This document shows positions 24,899 through 34,375 of a stretch of DNA of 64,000 nucleotides, piece after piece (the first letter of the stretch is position 1; the number at the start of each line of letters is the position of its first letter). Position numbers and translations under genes: made by a program. This stretch comes from Actinomadura violacea (GTDB lineage: Bacteria; Actinomycetota; Actinomycetes; Streptosporangiales; Streptosporangiaceae). The DNA lies in assembly GCF_017573465.1 (NCBI RefSeq), contig NZ_JAGEPF010000015.1, positions 232,279 to 296,278 of the forward strand, written 5' to 3'. The notes below the pieces were generated by a model, which saw only the letters and a list, made by a program, of their open reading frames with translations, made no database searches and was not told the DNA's origin.

Positions 24899-25453
24899 TC
24901 AGCTTGTGAAGGCGATGCTCTCGGCGTCGGTGACGGCGGCGGTGCGGCCGGGCGCCCGGTGGTCGCTCCAGTAGAGGTTGGTGTGGGCGATGACCTGCTC
25001 GGGAGGCGGCGCGCCCCACGCGCTCTGGTCCTGGGTGGTGTGGGCGTCACCGACGAGGGTCACGTCGTAGCCGCGGGTGAACGCGCTGTGGATCGTGGAG
25101 CGGATGCACGCGTCGGTCTCGGCGCCGGTGACGATGAGTCGCCCGATCGCGGCCGCGGCGAGGACGCCTTCCAGGTCGGTGTCCTCGAAGGCGTCGCCGT
25201 AGGTCTTGTGCAGGAGCGGTTCGGTTTCGTGGCGCGCCAGTTCCGGTACGTACTGCCAGGCGTCGCTGCCTTTGGTGAGGTGTTCGTCGGAGTGCTGGAC
25301 CCAAATGACGGGGGCGTCTTGGGTGCGGGCTTTGTCGACGAGGGCGGCGATGTTGGCGATGACGGTGTCGCGCTGGTGGGCGTCGGCCATGACGCCGTTC
25401 TGGATGTCGATGACGAGCAGGGCGGTGTTGGGGCGGTCCGGCAGCGTGGTCAT
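24899..25453 (-). CDS. Isochorismatase-like cysteine hydrolase
   Basis: A 184-residue enzyme of the isochorismatase/nicotinamidase superfamily. The catalytic triad is visible: Asp16 (LLVIDIQNG), Lys83 (LHKTYGDAF) and Cys116 (GAETDACIRST). The motif VTGAETDAC, without the metal-binding His cluster of nicotinamidases, fits YcaC/YrdC-like hydrolases of unknown substrate. ATG at 25453. It is divergent from cydA across a 264-bp gap in which I see no clear Rex or other operator. Confidence 0.88.
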   Translation of the reverse strand: MTTLPDRPNTALLVIDIQNGVMADAHQRDTVIANIAALVDKARTQDAPVIWVQHSDEHLTKGSDAWQYVPELARHETEPLLHKTYGDAFEDTDLEGVLAAAAIGRLIVTGAETDACIRSTIHSAFTRGYDVTLVGDAHTTQDQSAWGAPPPEQVIAHTNLYWSDHRAPGRTAAVTDAESIAFTS

Positions 25454-25717
25454 GGTGGCGCTCCCCTGGTGCGGGTGTTCGGCGTGAACGGTATCGGGCG
25501 GTGCCGACAGTAGGACGCTCGCCGCGGCGATGGGGCGGGGTGGTCTTCTCCGGTGGGAGTAGGCGGGGCGGTGTTGTACATCCCGGGGTGTAGGGGGCGG
25601 GGGGCCGGTACGCGAAAGGCGCAGTGCGGTTCCGGGCTTGCGCAGGATTCGCGGCGGGGGTGCGGGGGCCGAGGATCGTGTCGTGGTTTCCGTCGATCCT
25701 TCGTGGGGGTTGTGCTG

Positions 25718-26962
25718 ATGGACCCGTTGGTGCTGGCGCGGATGCAGTTCGCGTTGACGGCCGGTTCGCATTTCCTGTTCGTCGCGTTGACGCTCGGGTT
25801 GGCGACGCTGGTGGCGTTGATGCAGACGCGGGCGACGTTGTCGGGCAGTGCGGTGCATGCGCGGATGACGCGTTTCTGGGGTCAGTTGTACGTGGTGAAT
25901 TACGCGGTGGGGATCGTCACGGGGCTGGTGATGGAGTTCCAGTTCGGGTTGAACTGGGCGGGGATGTCGCGGATGACGGGAGGGGTGTTCGGGGCGCCGC
26001 TCGCGCTGGAGACGATCGGGGCGTTCTTCGTCGAGTCGACGTTCCTGGGGTTGTGGATCTTCGGGTGGGATCGGCTGAACCGGTGGGTGCATCTGGCGCT
26101 GATCTGGGTGGTGACGCTGACGGCTTACCTGTCGGCGTATTTCGTGCTGGTGGCCAATGGCTGGTTGCAGCGTCCGGTGGGTTACGAGATGCGGGACGGT
26201 GCGGCGCGGCTGACGGATGCGGGGGCGCTGCTGGGGAATCCGACGGCGGTGCTGGCGTTCGGTCATGTGCTGTTCGGGGGGCTTTTGACGGCGGGGTTCT
26301 TCATGGCGGGGGTGAGCGGTTATCACCTGCTGCGCCGAACGGCGGAGGTGGAGTTCTTCCGGCGGTCGATGCGGATCGGGCTGGTGACGGTGATCGCGTC
26401 GGTGATGCCGGTGGTGATCGTCGGGGGGATGCAGTACCAGTACCTGCAGCCGACGAAGACCGGTGGCGGGGACGCGGCGGCGGCGGTGGCGCGGTTCACG
26501 GCGCGGTTCGGGCCGGACGACTACATGCCGCCGGGGATGGCGGGTGTCGGTGAGGCGGTCATGGAGGGGCTGTGGTCGCTGATGCTGCTGCTGGCGGTGG
26601 TGGCGCTGGTGAAGGTGTGGTGGGGCCGGTGGCTGGTGCGGGGCCGGGTGTTCCACGTGGTGATGGTCTGCGCGGTGCCGCTCCCCTATGTGGCGATGCT
26701 GGCGGGCTGGGTGTTCCGCGAGGTGGGGCGGCAGCCGTGGATGGTGTACGGGGTGCTGAAGACGCGGGACGCGCTGTCGCCCGGGGTGGGGTCGGGGACG
26801 ATCGCGGTGTCGTTCGGGGTGTTCACGGCGCTGTTCGCGGTGCTGGTGGCGGTGAACGCGTGGCTGCTGGCGCGGTTCGCGCGGCGGGGGCCGGACGGGG
26901 CGGCGCTGGGGGCCGCTCCCCCGGTGGCTCCGTCCGCGCCGGCGGTGTCGGCGTCGTTCTGA
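25718..26962 (+). CDS. cydA: Cytochrome bd oxidase subunit I
   Basis: A 414-residue nine-helix membrane protein, the quinol-oxidising subunit. Haem ligands and proton-path residues are all present: His18 (AGSHFLF), Glu98 and Glu106 (LALETIGAFFVEST), His183 (FGHVLFGG), the axial Met327 (AMLAGW) and the GRQPW signature at 337-341. The quinol loop is short, as in the 'short-Q-loop' class, explaining the length below E. coli's ~520. It uses high-affinity O2 reduction under low oxygen or nitrosative stress. ATG at 25718 after GGGGG. First gene of cydABDC. Confidence 0.95.
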   Translation: MDPLVLARMQFALTAGSHFLFVALTLGLATLVALMQTRATLSGSAVHARMTRFWGQLYVVNYAVGIVTGLVMEFQFGLNWAGMSRMTGGVFGAPLALETIGAFFVESTFLGLWIFGWDRLNRWVHLALIWVVTLTAYLSAYFVLVANGWLQRPVGYEMRDGAARLTDAGALLGNPTAVLAFGHVLFGGLLTAGFFMAGVSGYHLLRRTAEVEFFRRSMRIGLVTVIASVMPVVIVGGMQYQYLQPTKTGGGDAAAAVARFTARFGPDDYMPPGMAGVGEAVMEGLWSLMLLLAVVALVKVWWGRWLVRGRVFHVVMVCAVPLPYVAMLAGWVFREVGRQPWMVYGVLKTRDALSPGVGSGTIAVSFGVFTALFAVLVAVNAWLLARFARRGPDGAALGAAPPVAPSAPAVSASF

Positions 26963-26999
26963 TTCTCGGTTCCGGTGACGGTGTGAGGGAGTGCGTGTG

Positions 27000-27743
27000 A
27001 TGGAGTCTCTGGCGGTCGTGCTGCTGGCGGTGTTCGCCGGCGGGTATCTGGTGCTGGCGGGTGCCGATATCGGGGTGGGGATGCTGCTGCCGTGGCTGGG
27101 GCGGGACCAGCGGGAGCGGCGGGTGGTGATCGCCTCGTTCGCGCCGTTCTTCCTCGGGAACGAGGTGTGGCTGGTGGCGTCGGCGGGTCTGGTGGCGGGG
27201 GCGTTCCCGGGGTTGGAGCACCGGCTGCTGGAGGAGCTGTATCCGGTGGCGGTGGTGCTGCTGGTCGGGTGGGTCGTGCGGGACATGGGGCTGTGGCTGC
27301 GGGGGCGGGTGGACGCGGCGGGCTGGCGGTCGGTGTGCGACGGCGCGGTCGTGGCGGGGAGTTGGGCGCTGGGGTTGGCGTGGGCGTCGCTGCTGGGGTC
27401 GGTGCTGGGCGGCGGGGGTTTGAACGCGGGAAGCGTGCTGGGGTTGCCGCTGGTGGTGCTGTTCGCGTGGCATGGTGCGGGGTTCGCGCGGCTGCGGCTG
27501 GCCGGTGAGCTGGCGGCGCGGACGGAGCGGGGCCGTGGCCGGTACGGGGTGTCGGCGTTGGTGCTGGTCGTGGCGTTGGTGGTGGCGGGGTCGCGGTTGC
27601 CGTGGTCGGAGGTGGTCGCGGAGGGCGGCGGGTTGTCGTTGACGGCGGTGGCGGCGGTGGTGCTGCTGCCGTTGCTGGCGGCATCGCAGGCGCTGGTGTG
27701 GCGGACGTTCTGGGGGCGTGTGGACTCCCCCTCGTATCTGTGA
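27000..27743 (+). CDS. cydB: Cytochrome bd oxidase subunit II (short form)
   Basis: A 247-residue membrane protein beginning ESLAVVLLAVFAGGYLVLAGADIGVGMLLPWLG, the CydB opening, with the LGNEVWLVASAG segment that packs on CydA. It has about seven or eight helices but is clearly shorter than the usual 330-380 residues, mainly by compact loops. It starts 37 bp after cydA; ATG at 27000 with GAGGGA 9 bases upstream. Partner of cydA in the membrane. Confidence 0.9.
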   Translation: MESLAVVLLAVFAGGYLVLAGADIGVGMLLPWLGRDQRERRVVIASFAPFFLGNEVWLVASAGLVAGAFPGLEHRLLEELYPVAVVLLVGWVVRDMGLWLRGRVDAAGWRSVCDGAVVAGSWALGLAWASLLGSVLGGGGLNAGSVLGLPLVVLFAWHGAGFARLRLAGELAARTERGRGRYGVSALVLVVALVVAGSRLPWSEVVAEGGGLSLTAVAAVVLLPLLAASQALVWRTFWGRVDSPSYL

Positions 27744-27756
27744 GGCGGTGGTCGCG

Positions 27757-29388
27757 GTGAAGGGTGTGGAGCGGCGTCTGCTGCGGCTGGTCCCCCGTCC
27801 GGTGCTGGTGGGGCTGGGTGTGCTGGCGGCGGGGCAGGGTGTGCTGCTGGTGGTGGCGGCGGGTCTGCTGGCGCGGGCGGTGGCGGGCCTGGACGCGGGG
27901 TTGCTGCCGTGGCTGGTGGCGGCGGTGGCGGGCCGGGCGGTGCTGGCGTGGGTGTCGTCGCTGGTGGCGGGGCGTGCGGCGGCCGAGGTGAAGCGGGGGC
28001 TGCGGGAGGCGCTGCTGGAAGGCGGTGCGGCCGATGCGGGGGCGCGGGTGACGTTGCTGACGCGGGGGCTGGACGCGGTGGATCCGTTCTTCACCGGTTA
28101 TGTGCCGCAGTTGCTGGCGGCGTGCGTGGTCCCGGTGCTGGTGGTGGCGCGGTTGGCGGTGGCGGACTGGGCGTCGGCGGTGGTGGTGCTGGTGACGTTG
28201 CCGCTGGTGCCGGTGTTCGGTGCGCTGGTGGGGTTGCGGACGGCGGCGTTGACGGGGCGGCAGTGGGCGTCGCTGCATCGGCTCGGCGGGCATTTCCGGG
28301 ATGTGGTGGCGGGGCTTTCGACGTTGCGGGGGTTCGGGCGGACGGGGCATCAGTCGGGGGTGGTGCGGGCGCTGGCGGAGGAGCATCGGCGGGCGACGAC
28401 GGGGGCGCTGCGGGTGGCGTTCCTGTCGTCGCTGGTGCTGGAGCTGGTGTGCGCGTTGTCGGTGGCCGTGGTGGCGGTGCCGGTGGGGTTGCGGCTGCTG
28501 GAGGGTGGGATGGCGTTGTCGACGGGGCTGCTGGTGCTGGTGCTGACGCCGGAGGCGTATCTGCCGTTGCGGGCGTTGGGGGCGCGGTTCCATGCCAGTG
28601 CGGAGGGGGTCGCGGCGGCCGAGGAGGCGTTCGCGGTGCTGGACGCGCCGGCGGCGCCGTCCGGGGGCCGGGCCGTGGTGGGCGGGGGTGTGCCGGAGAT
28701 CGTGCTGGATCGGGTGACGGTGCGGTATCCGGGTGCGGAGCGGGCGGCGCTGGAGGAGGTGTCGTTGCGGGTCGGGGCGGGTGAGCGGGTTGCGGTGACG
28801 GGGCCGTCGGGTGCGGGGAAGTCGACGTTGCTGCTGGTGGTGGCGGGTCTGGTCGTGCCGGTGTCGGGGCGGGTGCTGGTGGACGGCGTCGATTTGGCGG
28901 AGCTGGATCCGATGGCGTGGCGGCGGTGTCTGGGGTGGGTGCCGCAGCGTCCGCATCTGTTCGCGGCGTCGGTCGCCGACAACATCCGGCTCGGTGTTCC
29001 GGGCGCGGGGATGGAGCGGGTGGTGGAGGCGGCGCGGGCGGCGGTCGCCGAAGGGTTCGTCGCGGAGATGCCGCGGGGGTATGCGACGGTGCTGGGCGAG
29101 GGCGGTGCGGGGGTGTCGGCGGGGCAGCGTCAGCGGCTGGCGGTGGCGCGGGCGTATCTGGCGGGTGGTCCGGTGATGCTGCTGGACGAGCCGACGGCGC
29201 GGCTGGACGTGGCCAGTGAGCAGGCGCTGGTGCAGGGTGCGGCGCGGCTGCTGGAGGGGCGGACGGCGCTGGTGGTGGCGCATCGTCCGGCGTTGCTGTC
29301 GCTGGCGGACCGGGTGGTGCGGGTGGAGGGCGGCCGGCTGCTCGAGCCCGCCCCGGTGGGTGTCGGCGCGGAAGGGAGGGCGGCGTGA
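27757..29388 (+). CDS. cydD: ABC exporter subunit CydD
   Basis: A 543-residue half transporter: six transmembrane helices (~10-300) then an ATPase domain with Walker A GPSGAGKST, Q-loop WVPQRPHLF, signature GVSAGQRQRLAVARA and Walker B VMLLDEPTARLD. CydDC exports glutathione/cysteine or handles haem and is required for bd oxidase assembly. The GTG at 27757 has GAGGCGG 8 bases upstream; an earlier GTG at 27748 is possible. It follows cydB directly and overlaps cydC by 4 bp. Confidence 0.92.
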   Translation: MKGVERRLLRLVPRPVLVGLGVLAAGQGVLLVVAAGLLARAVAGLDAGLLPWLVAAVAGRAVLAWVSSLVAGRAAAEVKRGLREALLEGGAADAGARVTLLTRGLDAVDPFFTGYVPQLLAACVVPVLVVARLAVADWASAVVVLVTLPLVPVFGALVGLRTAALTGRQWASLHRLGGHFRDVVAGLSTLRGFGRTGHQSGVVRALAEEHRRATTGALRVAFLSSLVLELVCALSVAVVAVPVGLRLLEGGMALSTGLLVLVLTPEAYLPLRALGARFHASAEGVAAAEEAFAVLDAPAAPSGGRAVVGGGVPEIVLDRVTVRYPGAERAALEEVSLRVGAGERVAVTGPSGAGKSTLLLVVAGLVVPVSGRVLVDGVDLAELDPMAWRRCLGWVPQRPHLFAASVADNIRLGVPGAGMERVVEAARAAVAEGFVAEMPRGYATVLGEGGAGVSAGQRQRLAVARAYLAGGPVMLLDEPTARLDVASEQALVQGAARLLEGRTALVVAHRPALLSLADRVVRVEGGRLLEPAPVGVGAEGRAA

Positions 29389-31112
29389 AGGGGATGTGGG
29401 GCGCGGTGCGTCCGCATGCGGCGCGGCTGGTGGCGGCGGCGCTGGCGGGCGTGGCGGCGGAGGTGTGCGGGCTGGGGCTGGTGGCGACGGCGGCGTGGCT
29501 GATCGCGCGGGCGTCGCAGCGTCCGGAGCTGGCGGTGCTGTCGGTGGCGATCGTGGCGGTGCGGGGTCTGGCGCTGGCGAAGGGGTCGCTGCGGTACGTG
29601 GAACGGCTGGCGGGGCATGACGCGACGTTGCGGGCGCTGGCGGAGCTGCGGGGGCGGGTGTTCGACGCGCTGGCGGCGCGGCGGCGGGCGGATGCCGGGC
29701 TGCGGGACGGCGGGGTGTTGACCCGGATGGTGTCGGACGTGGAGGCGGTGCAGGACCTGCTGCTGCGGTGCGTGCTGCCGGGGGTCGCCGCGGTGGTGTG
29801 CGGGGTCGTGGGTGTGGTGGTGTGCGCGCTGGTGGCACCGGCGGCGGCGGTGGTGCTGGCGGCCGGTCTGGTGGTGGCGGGGCCGGTGCTGGCGGCGGTG
29901 GCGGCGCGGTCGTCCGGCCGTGCGGCGGCGCGGGTCGCTGCGGGGCGTGAGGAGTTGGCGGTGCGGGCGTTGGACGTTCTGGAGGGCGCGGCGGATCTGG
30001 CGGTGTTCGGTGCGGACGGCCGGTTCGCTGCGGCCGCCGGGACGGCCGCGGCGGGGCTGCGGCGGGCCGAGAGTGCGGCGGCGCGGGTGTCGGCGCTGGT
30101 GGCGGGCGCGGGTGTGGCGGTGCAGGGGTGCACGGTGGCGGCGGTCGCGTGGGCGGCTCTGGGAGGCGGCGCGGGGCAGGTGGGTGCGGCGGTGGCGGGG
30201 TTGTCGGCGCTGGTGGCGGTGGAGTCGGTGCTGCCGCTGGCGGGGGCTGCGCAGCGGTTCCGGGAGGTGCGGCCGGCGGTGCGGCGCGTGGAGGAGGTGC
30301 TGGCCGCTCCCCCGGCGCCGCGCCCGTCGCGTCCGGTGGCGGTGCCGCCGGGGCCGCTGGCGGTCGAGCTGCTGGGCGTGCACGTCTCCTACCCCGCAGC
30401 GGGCCGCGGTTCGGCGGATCGCGGCCCGGCGGCGCTGGACGGTGTGGATCTGCGGGTGGAGCGGGGCCGGCGCGTGGCGGTGGTGGGCGCCAGCGGCGCG
30501 GGCAAGAGCACGCTGCTGGCGGCGGTGGCGGGTGAGGTGGCGCCGTCGGCGGGCGCGGTTCTGCTCGGCGGGCGCGACGCGTCCCGCTACGGCACCGAGG
30601 ACGTGCCGGGCGCGGTGCGGGGTCTGATGCAGGACGCGCACGTGTTCGCGGGGTCGGTGCGCGCGAACCTGCTGCTGGCGCGTCCGGACGCGAGCGACGG
30701 CGAGCTGGAGGCGGCGGCGCGGCGGGCGCGGTTCCTGGAGGTGGTGCGGGCGCTGCCGGACGGGTGGGACACCGCGGTCGGGACCGGCGGGCACGGGTTG
30801 TCGGGCGGGCAGCGGCAGCGGCTGCTGCTGGCGCGGGCGCTGCTGGCCGACCCGCCGGTGCTGCTGCTGGACGAACCGGCCGAGGCGCTGGACCCGGTGA
30901 TGGCCGACGCGGTCGTGCGGGACCTGCTGGAGGCGCCGGGCGGCGGGACGCTGCTGCTGGTCACGCATCGGTTGGCGGCGTTGGGCGCGGCGGAGGAGGT
31001 GGTGGTGATGGACCGCGGCCGGGTGGTGCAGCGCGGCCGGCACGAGGAGCTGGTGGCGGCGCCGGGCCCGTACCGGGACCTGTGGGACGCCGAACTCCTC
31101 GCCGCCGCCTGA
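29385..31112 (+). CDS. cydC: ABC exporter subunit CydC
   Basis: A 575-residue half transporter, partner of CydD. Transmembrane part ~1-300 with VERLAGHDATLRALAELRGRVFDAL, then ATPase with Walker A GASGAGKST, signature GLSGGQRQRLLLARA and Walker B VLLLDEPAEALD. The GTG start overlaps the cydD stop (GTGA). Last gene of the cyd operon; the 41-bp gap to the convergent MocR gene holds no clear terminator. Confidence 0.92.
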   Translation: MKGMWGAVRPHAARLVAAALAGVAAEVCGLGLVATAAWLIARASQRPELAVLSVAIVAVRGLALAKGSLRYVERLAGHDATLRALAELRGRVFDALAARRRADAGLRDGGVLTRMVSDVEAVQDLLLRCVLPGVAAVVCGVVGVVVCALVAPAAAVVLAAGLVVAGPVLAAVAARSSGRAAARVAAGREELAVRALDVLEGAADLAVFGADGRFAAAAGTAAAGLRRAESAAARVSALVAGAGVAVQGCTVAAVAWAALGGGAGQVGAAVAGLSALVAVESVLPLAGAAQRFREVRPAVRRVEEVLAAPPAPRPSRPVAVPPGPLAVELLGVHVSYPAAGRGSADRGPAALDGVDLRVERGRRVAVVGASGAGKSTLLAAVAGEVAPSAGAVLLGGRDASRYGTEDVPGAVRGLMQDAHVFAGSVRANLLLARPDASDGELEAAARRARFLEVVRALPDGWDTAVGTGGHGLSGGQRQRLLLARALLADPPVLLLDEPAEALDPVMADAVVRDLLEAPGGGTLLLVTHRLAALGAAEEVVVMDRGRVVQRGRHEELVAAPGPYRDLWDAELLAAA

Positions 31113-31153
31113 CCCCCGACCGTCCGCACGGCTGGCGCGGCCCGGGGGCGGGG

Positions 31154-32704
31154 TCAGGTGAGGTCGCGCAGGGCGGCGGCGATCGCGGTGATCCCGTCGT
31201 CGATGACGGAGGGGGCGGTGGCGGCGTAGCCGAGGACCAGGCCGGGCGGCGCGGGCCGCTGCGCATGCCAGGACAGCGGCTGGGTCTTCACGCCGCGCTC
31301 GAGGGCGGCGGCCGCAAGGTCGCCGTCCCGCAGCCCGGGACGCGCCGGGAAGGTGACGAGCAGGTGCAGCCCGGCGGCGGCGCCGTGCACGACCGCGCCG
31401 GGCAGCCGCGCCCGGATCGCGGCGATCATCGCGTCGCGGCGGGCGCGGTGGCGGCGGCGCAGCGTCCGCAGCTGCCGTTCCATCTCCCCCGAGTCCATCA
31501 GGTCGGCCAGCACCAGCTGGGGCAGCGCGGCGTTGCCGAGGTCGGCGAAGCGTTTGGCGTCCACGAGCGCGTCGCGGTGGCGGGGCGGGGCGATGACCCA
31601 GCCGGTCCGCAGCGCGGGCGCCAGCAGCTTGGAGACGCTGCCGGCGTAGAAGACGCGGTCGGGCAGCATGGCGTGCAGCGCGGGGACGGGCGGCCGGTCG
31701 TAGCGGTGCTCGGCGTCGTAGTCGTCCTCGATGACCAGGCCGCCGTCGCCGGCCCAGTCCATGAGCTCGCGGCGGCGGGTGCCGTGCAGGACGGTGCCGG
31801 CGGGGAACTGGTGGGCGGGGGTGAGCAGGACGGCGGGGGCGCCGGTGCGGCGCAGCGCGTCGACGCGGACGCCGTGGTCGTCGACGGGCACGGGCGGGGT
31901 GCGCATCCCCCGGTGGTTCAGGTGCTGGCGGGTGCCCAGGGAGCCGGGGTCCTCGACGGCGACGGCGTCGATGCCCGGATCGGCGCCGCGCAGCACCTCC
32001 GACAGCAGGCCGAGGGCCTGGGCGGTGCCGGCGACGATGACGATGCCGGCGGGGTCGGCGCGGATGCCGCGGTTGCGGGCGAGCCAGCCGGCGACGGCGG
32101 TGCGCAGCGCGGGAGTGCCGCGCGGGTCGCCGTAGCCGAAGGACGGTGCGGCGAGTTCGGACAGGACGCGGCGTTCGGCGCGCAGCCACGCCGTGCGCGG
32201 GAACGCGGCCAGGTCGGGGACGCCGGGTGTCAGGTCGATGCGGGCGGGTGCGGCGCGCAGCGCGTCGAACACCTCGGCGCCCGGCCGCTCGGGGAACACC
32301 GGCTTGCCCTCGGCTGATGCGGGGGCGGGTGTTCCGGCCGGCGGGTGCGGTGGGGCGGTGAGGGGTGTGGCGACGACGATGGTGCCGGCGCGGCCGCGGC
32401 CGGCGACGTGGCCGTCGTCGATGAGCCGCTGGTAGGCGTCGGTGACCACGCCGCGCGACACCCGCAGGTCCGCGGCCAGGACGCGGGTGGCGGGCAGCCG
32501 GCTGCCGACGGGCAGACGGCCGTCGCCGATCGCCTCGCGCAGCCGCCGCGCGAGCCAGCCGGCCATGCCGCCGGGCGGCGCGTCGGCGGCGTCGAGCTGC
32601 AGGAAGTCCGCCCCGCCCGCCGCCCCGCCCGCCGCCCGGCCGGCCGCTTCCGGTCCCCGCCCGGTTATGGACTGGTCGGGCTCGCCGTCATTGGACCTGT
32701 GCAT
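31154..32704 (-). CDS. MocR-type (GntR + aminotransferase) regulator
   Basis: A 516-residue regulator: GntR winged helix at ~45-115 (WLARRLREAIGDGRLPVGSRLPATRVLAADLRVSRGVVTDAYQRL) joined to a fold-type I aminotransferase domain with the PLP lysine in YAGSVSKLLAP and the EDDYDAEHRYDR aspartate. MocR proteins sense PLP or amines and usually act on a divergent gene. Only 28 bp separate its start from the divergent methyltransferase; that gap contains the palindrome GTGGCGCCAC (32714-32723), a possible operator. Confidence 0.9.
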   Translation of the reverse strand: MHRSNDGEPDQSITGRGPEAAGRAAGGAAGGADFLQLDAADAPPGGMAGWLARRLREAIGDGRLPVGSRLPATRVLAADLRVSRGVVTDAYQRLIDDGHVAGRGRAGTIVVATPLTAPPHPPAGTPAPASAEGKPVFPERPGAEVFDALRAAPARIDLTPGVPDLAAFPRTAWLRAERRVLSELAAPSFGYGDPRGTPALRTAVAGWLARNRGIRADPAGIVIVAGTAQALGLLSEVLRGADPGIDAVAVEDPGSLGTRQHLNHRGMRTPPVPVDDHGVRVDALRRTGAPAVLLTPAHQFPAGTVLHGTRRRELMDWAGDGGLVIEDDYDAEHRYDRPPVPALHAMLPDRVFYAGSVSKLLAPALRTGWVIAPPRHRDALVDAKRFADLGNAALPQLVLADLMDSGEMERQLRTLRRRHRARRDAMIAAIRARLPGAVVHGAAAGLHLLVTFPARPGLRDGDLAAAALERGVKTQPLSWHAQRPAPPGLVLGYAATAPSVIDDGITAIAAALRDLT

Positions 32705-32732
32705 CGGGCCATTGTGGCGCCACGGTGGGCGT

Positions 32733-33608
32733 ATGGAAACAGCGACCTCACCCGGGCAGGCGCCCGGCTACGTCCACGGATACTCCCCGCACGAGACGCG
32801 GCGGCTCGGTGATCAGGCCGACACCCTCGCCGCGCTGCTGCACGGCCCCGCCGACGGGCCAGGCGGCGCCGAGGGACAGGGCGGCACCGCCTACCCGCCG
32901 GGCGCCCGCGTGCTGGAGGTGGGCTGCGGGGTCGGCGCCCAGACCGTCCACCTGCTGGGCTCCTCCCCCGGCGTGCGGCTGACCGCCGTCGACGTGTCCG
33001 CCGCGTCGCTGGCGCAGGCGCGCGAGCGGGTCGCGGCGCGGTTCCCCCGCGCGCGGGTCCGGTGGCTGCGTGCCGACCTGCACGACCTGCCGTTCCCCGA
33101 CGCCGCGTTCGACCACGTGTTCGTCTGCTTCGTCCTGGAGCACCTCGCCGACCCGGCCGGCGCGCTCGCCGGGCTGCGGCGGGTCCTGCGGCCCGGCGGG
33201 ACCCTCACCGTCATCGAGGGCGACCACGGATCGGCGTTCTTCCACCCCGACAGCGCCGCCGCCCGCGCCGCGATCGGCCACCAGGTGCGGCTGCAGGCCG
33301 CGGCGGGCGGCGACGCGCTCATCGGACGGCGCCTGCACCCCCTGCTGACCGCCGCCGGGTACAGGCGGGTCACGGTGCGGCCCCGCACCGTGTACGCCGA
33401 CCGGACCCGCCCGGCGCTGGTGGAGGGGTTCACCCGCAACACCTTCACCGCGATGGTCGAGGCCGTCCGCGACGACGCGGTCGCCGCCGGCCTCACCACC
33501 GGCGAGGAGTTCGACCGCGGCATCGCCGGCCTGCGCCGCACCTCCGGCGAGGATGGCACGTTCCACTACACCTTCTTCAAGGGCACCGCCGTCAACCCCG
33601 GCGGGTGA
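32733..33608 (+). CDS. SAM-dependent class I methyltransferase
   Basis: A 291-residue methyltransferase. Motif I VLEVGCGVGAQT (~residues 60-71), the acidic strand-2 residue in LTAVDVSAASL, motif post-I ADLHDLPFPDAAFDHVFVCFVLEHL, and motif III LRPGGTLTVIEGD identify the fold. It resembles UbiE/Met10-like enzymes acting on small molecules. ATG at 32733. Divergent from a MocR regulator, which is its likely controller. Confidence 0.88.
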   Translation: METATSPGQAPGYVHGYSPHETRRLGDQADTLAALLHGPADGPGGAEGQGGTAYPPGARVLEVGCGVGAQTVHLLGSSPGVRLTAVDVSAASLAQARERVAARFPRARVRWLRADLHDLPFPDAAFDHVFVCFVLEHLADPAGALAGLRRVLRPGGTLTVIEGDHGSAFFHPDSAAARAAIGHQVRLQAAAGGDALIGRRLHPLLTAAGYRRVTVRPRTVYADRTRPALVEGFTRNTFTAMVEAVRDDAVAAGLTTGEEFDRGIAGLRRTSGEDGTFHYTFFKGTAVNPGG

Positions 33609-33632
33609 GGGCGGTGGGCGAGGGCGGCGCGG

Positions 33633-34157
33633 TCACTCGGGCAGCAGGGGGCCCAGCGGCCCGAGGTCGAGGTTGAGGTCGCCGTCCTCCAGGTCGAAGT
33701 GGTCCTTCAGCCGGGTCATCGCCTCGTCCAGCCGCATCAGCGCCAGCCCGAGCCGCTCGATCTGCTCGTCGGTGAGGTCGCCGCCCTCCGCGCGGCGCAG
33801 CGCCTGCCGCTCCATCAGCTGCCGGACCAGCTCCACCAGCGTCAGCACCAGTTTCACCAGGTCCCGCTCGACGGTCTCGGGGTCGGTGCGCAGCCGCTGC
33901 ATCGTGCGCGACGACCGCTCCCGCAGCGCCTCGGCGTGCGCGGACGCGCGGGTGGCGCGGACCGGGGCGTCCGCGGATGCGCCGCCGGTGCGTCCGGCGA
34001 GGATGTCGTCGGTGAGCGGGTCGCCCGCCGCCGGATCGCGCACCGACACCTCGCCCGACACCGGCGCGCGCTCCCCGCCGCGCCCGTATCCGTAACCGGG
34101 GCCGGGACGGGGGCCGGGGCCGGGGCCGGTGTAGGGGTCGCGGGGCGTGGGGTTCAC
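33633..34157 (-). CDS. gvpK: Gas vesicle protein GvpK
   Basis: A 174-residue GvpK. The conserved helical part covers ~70-165: LRTDPETVERDLVKLVLTLVELVRQLMERQALRR, LTDEQIERLGLALMRLDEAMTRLKDHFDLEDGDLNLDLGPLG. The first ~60 residues are a Pro/Gly-rich extension. Last gene of the leftward gas vesicle operon, overlapping gvpS by 4 bp. GvpK is required for vesicle formation; its exact role is unsettled. Confidence 0.93.
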   Translation of the reverse strand: MNPTPRDPYTGPGPGPRPGPGYGYGRGGERAPVSGEVSVRDPAAGDPLTDDILAGRTGGASADAPVRATRASAHAEALRERSSRTMQRLRTDPETVERDLVKLVLTLVELVRQLMERQALRRAEGGDLTDEQIERLGLALMRLDEAMTRLKDHFDLEDGDLNLDLGPLGPLLPE

Positions 34158-34375
34158 AGTTCCTCCTCGCGCAGCAGCTCGTCGCCGCGCAGCAGTTCGT
34201 TGCCGACCGAGGTGACCAGCGCGCGCAGCGACACCCGCACCAGGTCCACCTCCGCGATGGAGATGACCAGGTCACCGGTGATCATCACGCCGCCGGCCAG
34301 CAGCCGGTCCAGCAGGTCGACCAGCGCGATCCGCTCCATCGGGGCGTCGCGGCCGCTGTCCAGGACGGCCGTCAC
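34154..34375 (-). CDS. gvpS: Gas vesicle protein GvpS (GvpA/J family)
   Basis: A 73-residue member of the GvpA superfamily: IALVDLLDRLLAGGVMITGDLVISIAEVDLVRVSLRALVTSV follows the GvpA helix-strand-strand-helix plan. The GTG start overlaps the gvpL stop (GTGA, 34375-34372) and its stop overlaps the gvpK start. Such minor GvpA paralogues are thought to nucleate or cap the vesicle. Confidence 0.88.
   Translation of the reverse strand: MTAVLDSGRDAPMERIALVDLLDRLLAGGVMITGDLVISIAEVDLVRVSLRALVTSVGNELLRGDELLREEEL

Noticed and set aside
25454..25717. Rex operator in front of cydA
   Set aside because: I looked for a TTGTGNNNNNNCACAA-like site and found none convincing in the gap.
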